In this document: positions 17,202 to 26,700 of the stretch, in pieces
How positions within the stretch are numbered: the stretch's first letter is position 1
Layout of the letters: every line of letters begins with the position of its first letter
Origin: Saccharibacter sp. EH611
GTDB lineage: Bacteria; Pseudomonadota; Alphaproteobacteria; Acetobacterales; Acetobacteraceae
DNA: 64,000 bases
Assembly (NCBI RefSeq): GCF_009834765.1
Contig: NZ_WVHP01000018.1
Span: forward strand, 1 to 64,000
Reading direction: 5' to 3'
Notes under the pieces: generated by a model
What the model saw: only the letters and a program-made list of their open reading frames with translations
Databases searched by the model: none
Told to the model about the DNA's origin: nothing
Program-made: the position numbers and the translations under genes

Positions 17202-17669
17202 ATGCTGTCATATCGTTCTGTCGTCCCCCAAGACGCGGCCCTGATCGCCCCACTTCTGCGGCGGTCGGACCATCTGGAGGTGCTGCGCTCGGGTCAGGGG
17301 GATGTAGCCGGGGCGTTACGTCGCTCGGTTGAGCAGTCTGCCCACGGGATGGCGGGGCTCTTTTATGACGAGAGCGGCCCGGTTGCGCTTTTTGGGGTGG
17401 CCCCTCGCCTTGATGTGGGCATTCCGTGGCTTGTGGGCACGCCTGCCCTAGAGCGCCACCAGAAAGCCTTCCTTCGGGAAACGCGCTTTTGGGTGCGACA
17501 CTGGCAGCAGCGCTACCCGCTTTTGATGAACCATGTAGATGCGTCCTACTGTCAGGCCATTCGCTGGCTGTCATGGCTTGGCTTTCAGATTGAGCCTCCC
17601 CAACCTACCGGGCTTAACGGGGCGCTCTTTTGCCGCTTCACGATGGAGCGAGGCCCATCATGTGCGTAA
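17202..17669 (+). CDS. GNAT-fold phage protein, T7 gp13-like (internal virion protein A)
   Basis: 155 residues with a strong ribosome binding site (AAGGAGGAGG). The sequence follows the gp13/DUF2833 pattern: an N-terminal ALIAPLLRRSDHLEVLRSG, a central ALFGVAPRLDVGIPWLVGT beta region, and YCQAIRWLSWLGF near the C-terminus, a GNAT-like fold. In T7, gp13 is needed for proper assembly of the internal core but is not itself present in the finished particle. It overlaps the next gene by 10 bases and lies first in the ejection-protein block. Confidence 0.72.
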   Translation: MLSYRSVVPQDAALIAPLLRRSDHLEVLRSGQGDVAGALRRSVEQSAHGMAGLFYDESGPVALFGVAPRLDVGIPWLVGTPALERHQKAFLRETRFWVRHWQQRYPLLMNHVDASYCQAIRWLSWLGFQIEPPQPTGLNGALFCRFTMERGPSCA

Positions 17670-18283
17670 TTACCGGAACCTTAGCCGCTATTGGCGCTGG
17701 TGTGGCGGCGGCTGCCAGCGCTTCCTCCGCTCTGATCAGCGCTCAAGGACAGGCGGCTTCTAACAAAGCACAAGAGCAGCAAAGCCAGCAGCAAGCTCAA
17801 ATTGCTTCCCAAGCGTCTAAAAACTCCATCGACCAAGGCTATCTCAACGCTCAACGCGATTATCAGGCAGGCGATCAGCATCTTGCCGCACAACGGGCCT
17901 TTATGGCCGCGAATGGTGTCGATACATCGTCGGGTTCAGCTCTGGATGTGCAGCAATCAACCGCGCGTAATACCGGGCTTTCGGTCGGGACCGACCAATA
18001 TGAGGCTGGCGTTCAGTCCACCAGCTCCAGCAATCAGGCCATTTCTTACAATAATCAGGCCCGGATTGCCCGTGCAGGGAATGCGTCAGCTTGGGCTGGT
18101 GGAGCGTTAGGCGCAACCGGGGCTGTTGCGGGTGGTGTCTCCTCCTTAGCGGGGAACTCGTCTTTTTCGTCCAAATGGAATGATCTCTTTTCGAGCGGAT
18201 CAGGGGGATCAAGCGGACCGCAAGTCTCCGTCAATAATAGCAACGCCTCTCTGATGCCAGAATCCTATTTCCAGAAAGTCTAA
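17660..18283 (+). CDS. Internal virion (ejection) protein B, gp14-like
   Basis: 207 residues from the ATG at 17660, which overlaps the end of the previous gene; an in-frame ATG at 17630 would add ten residues and has no ribosome binding site. The N-terminus has a hydrophobic Ala/Gly-rich segment (LAAIGAGVAAAASASSALIS), then a Gln-rich helical stretch and a Gly/Ser-rich C-terminus, the usual composition of gp14-type ejection proteins. These leave the capsid first and form the outer-membrane part of the DNA channel. Position directly before the large ejection proteins supports the call. Confidence 0.72.
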   Translation: MCVITGTLAAIGAGVAAAASASSALISAQGQAASNKAQEQQSQQQAQIASQASKNSIDQGYLNAQRDYQAGDQHLAAQRAFMAANGVDTSSGSALDVQQSTARNTGLSVGTDQYEAGVQSTSSSNQAISYNNQARIARAGNASAWAGGALGATGAVAGGVSSLAGNSSFSSKWNDLFSSGSGGSSGPQVSVNNSNASLMPESYFQKV

Positions 18284-18285
18284 TC

Positions 18286-21120
18286 ATGCCCCAAGTGCCC
18301 TACACCGATGACACCTACAAACTCCCTGAACGCGTCAGCGCTGGTGGGACGGAACTTCTCAATGTGCCCAATTATGGGGAGATGGTCGGTCGTGGTTTAG
18401 ACCGTTTCGGTTCTGGCATAGCAGCCGCCAATGACGTTGCTGAACGACTGCAACGACAAGACGACATCACCGCTGTGCAAGGGGCGATGAACGACTTCCG
18501 GACCCATGTGCGCAATGTGCAATATGGTGATCCCAATAATCCCAACGATACGGGCTTTTTCGGTCTTCAAAATAAGGCAACGCTGGATGCATGGAAGCCA
18601 ACGGCACAGGGGCTGGACCAGACGCGCCGCTCTCTCATGGACGGGCTCACCTCCGACCAGCAACGGCTCTTTCAACAAGAAAGCGAGCCTTTCCTCAACA
18701 GTGCCCTTGATAGCATGTCGAGCCATACGGCACAGCAGCGCAAAAGCTATCAGCAGCAAACACAGAAAGCCACACTTGAAAACCTGGTCAACCAGGGTGC
18801 AGCCAATCACGATAACCCGTCTGTTTTTTCGGGAACCCTTCTCCAAGGCAGAAACGCGATTGCGCAAAATCTCGCTTTGCGGGGCGTCCCCTCTGATAGC
18901 CCGATTGCCCAACAAGAGCTGCAAAAATTTAACGACGATTACTTCACCACCTCGGCACAAGCAGCGACGGATAGTGGCGATGCCATTAAGGCACAGAACC
19001 TGCTTATGTCCAACCGTCGGAACCTTTCAGAGCCTGTTTTTGAGCAGTCGATGGCGATGCTCAAGCCGCATATAGACCATCAAGTCGGTGGCATGCTGGC
19101 GGATGCGGCCATCAATCACCGCGATGACGGTATGGCCATTCCTGCCCAGAGCACGCAAGACGCGGTTTTTACGACCATGACGCATCTGGAAAGTGGCGGC
19201 CAACAAACGGACAAGAACGGAAACCCCCTCACCTCACCCAAGGGCGCTACCGGCATTGCTCAGCTTATGCCCGATACAGCACGTTCCGTCGCACAATCAT
19301 CAGGGCTCGGATGGGATGAAGACCGGTTTAAACATGATAGTGCGTATAATCGCGCTTTAGGGGCTGCCTATTATAGCCAGCTTTGCCAAAAATACGGCGG
19401 CAACCTGACCCTCGCCTGTGCGGCTTACAATGCAGGCCCCGGCCATGTGAACCAATGGCTGAAGGATATTGGAGACCCACGCAGCGGTGCGATCACCGAT
19501 CAACAGTTTGCACAGAATATTCCGTTTAAGGAAACGCGCGATTATGTCAGTCGCGCAGGAGCAGCCCTCACAAAGTCCCAACCAGCACCCAGCTATGAGG
19601 CTCCTGATCGGGAGAAGCAGCTTGCCTCCATTGCAGCACGAGGGCGGGCCATCGGTGCCTCACCAGAAGCCATTGCGGACGCGAATAGCCGCGTGGAGCA
19701 TAATTATAGCATCTGGAATGCGAGCACACAGGGCAGCCGAAACCAGCTTGGCCAGCATCTGGACGATCTCAGCGCGTCCTATATGGCCGGGAACACCCAG
19801 ACTGACATTCCAGAACGTGACATCCGCACACTTTACCCACCCGAAGAGGCCCAGAACAAAATTGATGACCTCAATGATCGCCGTCGGGCAGGTTTAAGCT
19901 TTAACGCGATCAAATGGGCGTCTCCTCAACAGGCCGCAAACGTGCTAAAAGGCGCAACCACACCGCTTCAAGGCGAAGATATTGACCATTTCAGGACACG
20001 ACAAAAAGCAGCGGACCTACTGTTAGCAAGCCTGAACAAGCGCCAAGACGCTCTCAAAAAAGACCCGGCTTCTTATGTGCAGGATAACCCACAAGTGCAA
20101 CAAGCATGGCAGGACTATCAGCAGAACGAAACGCCTGAGACGTTCAAAACCTACGCCAAGGCTTCCCAAGCGTTGCAACAGACGATGGGGGTTTCTTCCC
20201 CTCATGTTTTAACCAGTGATGAAGCCGATCATCTGGTCACGCAATTCACGCAGGCAGATCCACAAAAGCAAGAGGTCGGCCCTGCCCTAGATAATCTTCG
20301 TCACCATTATGGCGATGATTACTGGCCTCAAGTCCTTTCGGAAATGGTCGCCCATAAACTCCCTGCCGACTATGCCACCATGGCCAATATGGATACGCCG
20401 GCTCAACAAACGCGCCGCCAAATGCTCCAGCGTGATATCAAAATTGGGGAAGACAAACTGAAAGTGATGGCTGGCCCCGATGCAGCTAAACTTGATAATA
20501 CAACGGCGGATAACCCGCTCTATAACAGCCTGGGAGATGCCAGAAAAACCTTCCTCCTCCAAGCGGGTGGAGATATTCCCTATCAAAACCTGGCGCAGAC
20601 CATGAAGCTCCAGACACTCGGCTATATGGCAAAAGGGCTTCCTCTCTCCCAAGCCATGACGAACGCCCGTGCTGATCTGTTCGATATGAAATATGATACA
20701 TCCGGCTTCCTGCGCACCCCTAAAGGGGAGATGTCTGTTACTAAACAAACAGGGGCCGCTATGCTTTCTTCGCTCCGTAATGGCGATATACGTGAGGTGT
20801 TACCCGATGCTATTGCCAAGATGCCACCCCAAGAAAGAGAACGCTACAATGCGGATTCTAATGGTACAACTCTGACCAATGCCCGCGACAATGGCCAATG
20901 GGTCATGAACGACAAAGAAGACGGCTATAATCTTCTCATCCCAAGCAGCACGACACCGGGGGAATATCAAATGCTCCAAGACAAAAAAGGGCAACCTATC
21001 ACGCTCTCCATCAAGGACATCCATTCTGGCAAATGGTTCAGCCCGTACGACACGACCGCCCAACGTGACGCCCGCCTGGCCCATGAGGGAAAACCCCGCC
21101 ATATCGGCGGGGATTGGTGA
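18286..21120 (+). CDS. Large ejection protein with lytic transglycosylase (SLT) domain
   Basis: 944 residues. Residues about 290-430 form an SLT domain: the catalytic Glu at residue 302 in HLESGG, then SPKGATGIAQLMPDTA, and AACAAYNAGPGHVNQWL. The rest is long and helical, rich in Gln and Asp. It combines features that T7 divides between gp15 (helical tube) and gp16 (transglycosylase). On infection it should be ejected into the periplasm, cut peptidoglycan locally and help form the DNA conduit. It starts 2 bases after the gp14-like stop. Confidence 0.88.
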   Translation: MPQVPYTDDTYKLPERVSAGGTELLNVPNYGEMVGRGLDRFGSGIAAANDVAERLQRQDDITAVQGAMNDFRTHVRNVQYGDPNNPNDTGFFGLQNKATLDAWKPTAQGLDQTRRSLMDGLTSDQQRLFQQESEPFLNSALDSMSSHTAQQRKSYQQQTQKATLENLVNQGAANHDNPSVFSGTLLQGRNAIAQNLALRGVPSDSPIAQQELQKFNDDYFTTSAQAATDSGDAIKAQNLLMSNRRNLSEPVFEQSMAMLKPHIDHQVGGMLADAAINHRDDGMAIPAQSTQDAVFTTMTHLESGGQQTDKNGNPLTSPKGATGIAQLMPDTARSVAQSSGLGWDEDRFKHDSAYNRALGAAYYSQLCQKYGGNLTLACAAYNAGPGHVNQWLKDIGDPRSGAITDQQFAQNIPFKETRDYVSRAGAALTKSQPAPSYEAPDREKQLASIAARGRAIGASPEAIADANSRVEHNYSIWNASTQGSRNQLGQHLDDLSASYMAGNTQTDIPERDIRTLYPPEEAQNKIDDLNDRRRAGLSFNAIKWASPQQAANVLKGATTPLQGEDIDHFRTRQKAADLLLASLNKRQDALKKDPASYVQDNPQVQQAWQDYQQNETPETFKTYAKASQALQQTMGVSSPHVLTSDEADHLVTQFTQADPQKQEVGPALDNLRHHYGDDYWPQVLSEMVAHKLPADYATMANMDTPAQQTRRQMLQRDIKIGEDKLKVMAGPDAAKLDNTTADNPLYNSLGDARKTFLLQAGGDIPYQNLAQTMKLQTLGYMAKGLPLSQAMTNARADLFDMKYDTSGFLRTPKGEMSVTKQTGAAMLSSLRNGDIREVLPDAIAKMPPQERERYNADSNGTTLTNARDNGQWVMNDKEDGYNLLIPSSTTPGEYQMLQDKKGQPITLSIKDIHSGKWFSPYDTTAQRDARLAHEGKPRHIGGDW

Positions 21121-21155
21121 GCATGTTCTCATACGTGTTTAGAGAGCACACCCAG

Positions 21156-21169
21156 TAGAACTTATAAAC
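21156..21169 (+). promoter_or_regulatory. Late-promoter-like motif, copy 4
   Basis: TAGAACTTATAAAC, 36 bases before the ATG at 21206. CATGCT lies six bases downstream as in copy 2. It supplies a fresh start for the two large ejection-protein genes that follow. Confidence 0.7.
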
Positions 21170-21180
21170 AAGAGCCATGC

Positions 21181-21203
21181 TCCCCCCACTTACAGGGGGG
21201 GGA
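21181..21203 (+). promoter_or_regulatory. Hairpin masking the ribosome binding site of the 21206 gene
   Basis: TCCCCCC (21181-21187) can pair with GGGGGGA within the G run at 21195-21203, which is also the only purine-rich stretch before the ATG at 21206. Seven G:C-rich pairs should hold the binding site closed and keep translation low or delayed. Confidence 0.45.
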
Positions 21204-21205
21204 AC

Positions 21206-24022
21206 ATGCCATTTTATACCAAAGGGCCGGACGTTCTAAGCTCGGTTCAGAATGAAGGAGCCGCTGGTCAACAAAGCTCTTTAGGAGATTCACTGAAGGC
21301 CTCCTTCATGTCGGGCGTTCAGGCGATACCGATCGTCAGGATCAACCGAGCCCTTTATCACGGGATCGAAAATACAGAAGGCGACCAGCTCAACCCAGAA
21401 GACGCGAACGCCCAATATGGCATTAAGGGCGCGTTGAGCTTTGATAAGCCTGTTTCCTCCAAATATGCCGACACGCTGCACCGCGAAAAACAAAGCGAGC
21501 TGATGCGTGAGACAACCATACGTAATGGTCCCAGCGGTGTTGTCAGTGCGGTCGCGAACATGGCAGCGGGCGCATTGCCGAGTTTTCTAGACCCCGTCAA
21601 TGCGGCGTCTATGCTCGTTCCCGGCCTTGGGGAAACCCGCGTCAGCACAGGGCTAGGCATGGCTGCTGCCCGTGCTGAAGGCTGGGGCATGGAAGGGGCC
21701 GCTGATGGGCTCCTTAGTGCTGAGGGTGCTCATCGTTCTGTCGTTAACGCCCTTGAGGCGTCCCCCATCGGGCGCGTGGTTCAAGGGGCGAGCCAAGGCA
21801 TGGCGGGGCAAACAGCCCTAGAGCCGCTGAACCTCTATCTTGATCGTGACGAACATAATGATTGGACGATGGGCCAAGCGCTGACCAACATCGCCTTTGG
21901 TGGACTTATGGGCGGGGCCATGCATGGGATCAGTCATGCCGTCACTGATCGCTTTCAGCCAGAAGAAGCCCCACCCAATACCACACAAGAACGCTTAAAC
22001 GGGATTAACCCTGATGTACGCGGGCAAGTTCTCGCTGAAAGCCTCGTTTCCCTCAGTAATGACCGCCCCAGCAATGCGGACAGTCTTCTTCATCTTCATG
22101 AACTCGACCAGACGCGGCGTGACCTGCAAAGCTGGATGGACACCCATGGTGGGAACGATGGCGGGAACAACGACACACCAGCGCCCCCAGGACGCGGCAC
22201 GCTGGAACAAGACCTAGCCGATCTGCACAAAAAGCACAGCGCCCTCTTACAAGAAGAAAATACGCCAGAACCGCAAGCTTCACCCGATACATCCACAGAC
22301 AATAGGCGCCCTGCACGAAGTAACCAAGCGGCTTCACCATCCCTCTTTACCTTCCTGACCAAACATGGCGGGGTGCGTGATGAAGGCGGCGAGCTGAAAG
22401 CGAATGACCTGCATAAACAGCGTGTAGGGCTGGTGCGCCGCAATGGAGGGCTTCCCCTCGACCGAGCGCGAGAACTCGCTGAAGAAGCCGGCTATCTCAA
22501 ACCGGGCGCGGATATTAACGACCTGCTCAATGCCATGACAGAAGAAGGGCATGGGCGCAAAGCCTATGCTGATGGCCTTGGTCCAGAACAGTCCACCCAT
22601 CTTGACGACCCTGACCGTGAAGAGCACGCACGCTCTGCCGCTCATGATGACGTTGAGCTGGCTGCCTACGACCATGACATTCCCCTCACACCCGATCTGC
22701 ACGCTCAAGCAGCAGAAGCGACCCTTGGTGGGGCCGACCCGCATGACGCGTTAGAAGATGCTCTCAAACATTCTTCTTATACGGATTGGCAGCAGTATCA
22801 GGAGAGCTTTGACAAAAGCCGTGCTGTTCAACAAGAGCGCCGCAACGCGAAGAAACACGCGTTACAAGCCCTGACAGAGCATCATTTAGGCCGATATGGC
22901 CAACGCCTTGATGCGGGTGTCACGTCTGATGATCTCACCTCTATGACGGATGCGCTACTCAATAGCACGAACCCCGAAGAGGTCATAGAGCACGCATTAA
23001 GCCATCTGGAATCCAACCAAGGAAAAGGATTTGACCCACGATGGGAAGACACCCTCCATGACAGCTACCAACAGGCTTTGCAAAAACTCTCAGACCTGCA
23101 AGAAGGCGTCGGCTCTGACATTCTCCGTGCCCTGACCAACCCAGAAAGTCGTGAGGTTGCCGACAACCGCGCGGGCCTGGTCGCCAAAAAGGAAGGCGCC
23201 CCCACACCTGAAAGAAGCACTCGTTTTTCTCCCTTACCTACCACAGGCATTGACCATCTCAATCTCTCAGAAGTTGGTGGCCACCCTGCTCTGATGGGCC
23301 ATATGCCCGAGGGAATTGAAGGCGTGCCTCCTTGGCCTGTTGTGCTGGGGGATGGAGAGCATACAGTAAAACTAGATGCGAAAGGTCGCGATATTGGTGG
23401 TGGGCACGGTCGCGCCCATATCATGGCGCGGCATGGCGATGAGATTAAGAAACGTGGTTTTGAAGGGGCTGATGATTATATTCGCCATGTCATCCAAAAT
23501 ATAAACCAGCTTCGCAAAGATAATAACAACGGCTCCCTCTTCTCCGTCATTATGGGAGAGCGACAAACCGCTAATGCGAAGCATGACACCGCTATTCTTC
23601 ATGTCAAAAGGGAAGACGGCTATTATCGTGTAGCCACAGCATCTACCTTCAAAACAAATTCTCTCACTAAAAAAGAGCTGCTGTGGGAAGGGCGTCGCAC
23701 TACCCCTTCAGGTCTCAACGGGCATGACCATCCTCTCTTTGATCCTCGCGAACATATGCCCGATGTTCCGAGGCGCGGAGCGACTGTCGAAGCCACAAGC
23801 AGTTCCAAGAATAGTGATTCACAATCCCCCAAAAGTCAAGACAATTCACTCCACGAGGCCCAAGCCTACGGGGCACAACTCGACCAGCAAATCGCCCTCT
23901 ATGGCGATAAAACTATTTCCCCTGAAGAACTTGAAGAGGTGAAGCGAGCCCAGGCCCTCTCTGACGGGAATGCCGATGCTCTTTCTTCCGCCGCCGCTTG
24001 CCTGACAAGGACCGTACGATGA
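21206..24022 (+). CDS. Large polyvalent ejection protein with C-terminal nuclease-like domain
   Basis: 938 residues, in the place of T7 gp15/gp16. The N-terminal 250 residues are helical and Ala/Gly-rich with possible membrane-inserting segments (GVVSAVANMAAGALPSFL). Residues about 380-455 contain a small domain known from large phage polyvalent proteins (FLTKHGGVRDEGGELKAND, then GLVRRNGGLP and AEEAGYLKPG). Near residue 715-835 a compact domain (AHIMARHGDEIKKRGF, then KHDTAILHVKREDGYYRVATAST) resembles the barnase/EndoU/colicin E5-D/RelE-like fold found in such proteins, with a candidate active-site His in RHG. It may be injected and act on host or rival nucleic acid. The nuclease call rests on pattern only. 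Confidence 0.7.
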   Translation: MPFYTKGPDVLSSVQNEGAAGQQSSLGDSLKASFMSGVQAIPIVRINRALYHGIENTEGDQLNPEDANAQYGIKGALSFDKPVSSKYADTLHREKQSELMRETTIRNGPSGVVSAVANMAAGALPSFLDPVNAASMLVPGLGETRVSTGLGMAAARAEGWGMEGAADGLLSAEGAHRSVVNALEASPIGRVVQGASQGMAGQTALEPLNLYLDRDEHNDWTMGQALTNIAFGGLMGGAMHGISHAVTDRFQPEEAPPNTTQERLNGINPDVRGQVLAESLVSLSNDRPSNADSLLHLHELDQTRRDLQSWMDTHGGNDGGNNDTPAPPGRGTLEQDLADLHKKHSALLQEENTPEPQASPDTSTDNRRPARSNQAASPSLFTFLTKHGGVRDEGGELKANDLHKQRVGLVRRNGGLPLDRARELAEEAGYLKPGADINDLLNAMTEEGHGRKAYADGLGPEQSTHLDDPDREEHARSAAHDDVELAAYDHDIPLTPDLHAQAAEATLGGADPHDALEDALKHSSYTDWQQYQESFDKSRAVQQERRNAKKHALQALTEHHLGRYGQRLDAGVTSDDLTSMTDALLNSTNPEEVIEHALSHLESNQGKGFDPRWEDTLHDSYQQALQKLSDLQEGVGSDILRALTNPESREVADNRAGLVAKKEGAPTPERSTRFSPLPTTGIDHLNLSEVGGHPALMGHMPEGIEGVPPWPVVLGDGEHTVKLDAKGRDIGGGHGRAHIMARHGDEIKKRGFEGADDYIRHVIQNINQLRKDNNNGSLFSVIMGERQTANAKHDTAILHVKREDGYYRVATASTFKTNSLTKKELLWEGRRTTPSGLNGHDHPLFDPREHMPDVPRRGATVEATSSSKNSDSQSPKSQDNSLHEAQAYGAQLDQQIALYGDKTISPEELEEVKRAQALSDGNADALSSAAACLTRTVR

Positions 24023-26535
24023 CCCAACATGACAACCCTTGCTATAATGAAGCTCAGAAAGCCGCTGGACGGGAAATGTCCAAGGCCGAACTTGATGAGA
24101 TGTTTGGACGGCTGGACAAAGAAGCGGGCCGTTACATGCGCCAAGGACTTTCCCCGCAAGAAGCCCTCCAAAAAGCGGGGCTGAAGATGGCCGATGATGA
24201 ACGGCTGGCTGGGATCATTAAAGCCAATTCAGACAAACGCAATCTCATTGCCCACGCGGCCATGCAAAAACGGATCATTGAAGGGGATGAAGCCGCCTCC
24301 CTAGAGGGTATCCTTGCGGGGCGGGAAAATGGAGAACGTGGCGCGGCGCTCTCCATCGCCGCTAATGCTCATGGGCAAGAGCAGCAGGTGCTTGGCCCCC
24401 TTATGCATGATCTGGAACAAGCCGGTTTACTCAAGCCGCTTCTGGCCCGTGATGAGCAGTTCGACGCCGATGTAGGCCGGGAAATGTGGCGCTTAGATGC
24501 GCCGGAGGATTTCCCCGCTACCGGCAATAAGCAAGCCGAAAAAGCGGCCCGCATTCTCTCCGATGCTCAAGAGACCGTGCGTCTCATGCAGAACAAACAA
24601 GGCGCGTGGATTGGCAAGACAGACCATTATGTCACTCGGCAAAGCCATGACATGTGGAAAATTCGTGGCAATGAAACAGAAGCAGATTACCAGAAATGGC
24701 GCGACACCTTGGCCCCTCTTCTGGATGACCGCACCTTTGACACCATGGACGCCCGGCAATCACGTGACGAATTCCTCCACCAGACATGGCTCAGTCTCGC
24801 ATCAGGCGATCATGACAATGCCAATGGCAAAGACTGGCTCTCTGGCTTTAAGGGGCCGGGGAACCTTGCCAAGCGTGTGAGTCAAAACCGTGTACTACTC
24901 TTCAAAGATGCCGATAGTTGGCTGACCTATAACAAAGCCTACGGTCAGGACCGTGTCATTGATAGCGTCATCAAAGGCCTACAAAAAGGCGCACGCAATG
25001 CCGCTGTGATGAGCGATCTTGGCACAAACCCGGAAGCCCTGTTTAACCGCCTGACTGATGAGGCCAAGCAAGCCGCACGAGCCCGTGGGGACTTTAAGAT
25101 GCATGGGAAGCTGGAACGCCTTCAAAAGGGAGCGCTCCTAGATACCATCACAGGTCGGGCGCGTTTACCGGCCAATAAAACCATTGAGCAGATTGGGGCG
25201 TACGCCAGAACATGGAACCAGTTCACCAAACTTGGCGGCGTGATGATCTCTTCCCTGCCTGACTTGGCCGTGAATGCCTCTGTCCTTCGTCATAATGGTA
25301 TTCCGCTTTTTGAGAGCTATTGGAACAGTTGTAAGGCCATTTGCCCAAGCTTAGGCAGCCGAAATGAGGCTGAACGTAAGGAGATTGCGCAGCTCCTCGG
25401 TGTGGGTATCCAAGGCCATCTTGGGGCCGTCATGAACCGTTTTGCGGCCAATGATGCCCCCTTGGGTCGGGCTAGCGATCTCATCAATAAATTCTACCGC
25501 CTCAACCTGTTGGAATATTGGACCGATAGCCATTCTGAAGGCATGGGGCTTATGCTGTCCCATAATCTTGGGCGCAATGCAGAGACGCCCTTTACCGCAT
25601 TGGACAGCAAGCTACAACGCAGCCTCAAGCGCTTTGGGGTGGAAGAGCCAGAATGGCAGGTTATCCGCCATGCCACTAAAGAAGCGGGCGGGAATGCATA
25701 TCTCCTCCCTACCGAAATCGCCAAGCTATCCGATGAGGCCGTAGCGCCGCTTATCGAGGCCGGACAAAGCGCTGACGACGTAAGGGAAAGCCTCACCAAT
25801 AAGCTCTACACCTACATAACCGACCAAACGCGCGAAGGCATGACCGAACCCGATGTCCGCACGCAAGCCACATTCCGAGGGATTAGTAGCCGTCTCGATG
25901 AGGTTAGCCCAATCCTTGGCCAAGCGGCCCGTCTCATGCTGCAATTTAAGAGCTTCCCCATTACCCATATCCGCCGTGCTTATGCCCGTGAGGTGCAGCG
26001 CTTTGGGGTAGACTTGCCCGGTATTGTTCATATGATCGCTGGGACCACTCTGCTGGGCTATGTCGCCATGAACACCAAAGCACTTCTAGCTGGAAAAGAG
26101 CCCCACGACCCTTCCGATGTGCGCACATGGATGGCCGCCCTCCAACAAGGGGGCGGTGCTGGGATCTATGGTGACTTCCTCTTTGGACAACAAAGCCGCA
26201 TGGGCAATAGCTTCCTCGAAACAGCGGCGGGGCCTACATTGTCCGATATGGCCAAACTTGCCGGGGTCTTTACCGCCACGCGCGATGAAGCCACCGATAG
26301 CCCTGATGCACAAAAAACCAGCGCTTATCTCGCTAATCTTGTTCGTGTAGTGAGTGGGCAAATCCCAGGCGGTAATCTTCCCTTTATCAACATTGCCTTG
26401 AAATATTGCGTGATCTACCGCCTCCAAGACATGATTAACCCCGGCTACACGCAGCGCTATGAAAAACTCATGAAACGCAATCAAGGGCAAGAATTCTGGC
26501 TCTCCCCTCAATGGAGTCCTTATGGGGGGAATTAG
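24019..26535 (+). CDS. Large internal virion (ejection) protein
   Basis: 838 residues from the ATG at 24019, which overlaps the previous stop as ATGA; an in-frame ATG at 23998 would lie inside the preceding gene without a ribosome binding site. The protein is mostly helical and charged; residues about 395-420 (WNQFTKLGGVMISSLPDLAVN) and 660-690 (GIVHMIAGTTLLGYVAMNTKALL, split) are hydrophobic and could enter membranes. The C-terminal half resembles the channel-forming ends of podovirus gp16-type core proteins, without the transglycosylase domain, which here is in the 18286 gene. It probably forms the inner-membrane part of the DNA conduit. Confidence 0.68.
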   Translation: MTQHDNPCYNEAQKAAGREMSKAELDEMFGRLDKEAGRYMRQGLSPQEALQKAGLKMADDERLAGIIKANSDKRNLIAHAAMQKRIIEGDEAASLEGILAGRENGERGAALSIAANAHGQEQQVLGPLMHDLEQAGLLKPLLARDEQFDADVGREMWRLDAPEDFPATGNKQAEKAARILSDAQETVRLMQNKQGAWIGKTDHYVTRQSHDMWKIRGNETEADYQKWRDTLAPLLDDRTFDTMDARQSRDEFLHQTWLSLASGDHDNANGKDWLSGFKGPGNLAKRVSQNRVLLFKDADSWLTYNKAYGQDRVIDSVIKGLQKGARNAAVMSDLGTNPEALFNRLTDEAKQAARARGDFKMHGKLERLQKGALLDTITGRARLPANKTIEQIGAYARTWNQFTKLGGVMISSLPDLAVNASVLRHNGIPLFESYWNSCKAICPSLGSRNEAERKEIAQLLGVGIQGHLGAVMNRFAANDAPLGRASDLINKFYRLNLLEYWTDSHSEGMGLMLSHNLGRNAETPFTALDSKLQRSLKRFGVEEPEWQVIRHATKEAGGNAYLLPTEIAKLSDEAVAPLIEAGQSADDVRESLTNKLYTYITDQTREGMTEPDVRTQATFRGISSRLDEVSPILGQAARLMLQFKSFPITHIRRAYAREVQRFGVDLPGIVHMIAGTTLLGYVAMNTKALLAGKEPHDPSDVRTWMAALQQGGGAGIYGDFLFGQQSRMGNSFLETAAGPTLSDMAKLAGVFTATRDEATDSPDAQKTSAYLANLVRVVSGQIPGGNLPFINIALKYCVIYRLQDMINPGYTQRYEKLMKRNQGQEFWLSPQWSPYGGN

Positions 26536-26552
26536 TCGCCTCCACTCCTAAG

Positions 26553-26566
26553 TAGAACTTAGAAAC
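26553..26566 (+). promoter_or_regulatory. Late-promoter-like motif, copy 5 (one mismatch)
   Basis: TAGAACTTAGAAAC, differing from the consensus at one base, 17 bases after the last ejection gene and before the lysis block. CATACC follows at the same offset as CATGCT in copies 2 and 4. The mismatch may make it weaker, which would suit lysis genes. Confidence 0.62.
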
Positions 26567-26604
26567 GTCTGTCATACCCGTTCTGGCAACAACGGAACGG
26601 ATCT

Positions 26605-26700
26605 ATGCGTGCTTTTTCTCTGTCTTTGGTCGGGTCTACTTTAGGCTGCGGCACCCCTCTTCCCTTTCATGATGGAAGGGAGGTTCGCGCTCATGAATGA
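26605..26700 (+). CDS. Possible 31-residue lipoprotein-like peptide before the holin gene
   Basis: ATG at 26605, stop at 26698-26700 inside the start of the next gene. The product begins MRAFSLSLVGSTLGCG, a short signal-like segment ending in LGC, then a polar 17-residue tail. It is the first ATG behind promoter-like motif copy 5 and is coupled to the following gene by overlap. It could equally be a non-functional leader. Confidence 0.3.
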   Translation: MRAFSLSLVGSTLGCGTPLPFHDGREVRAHE

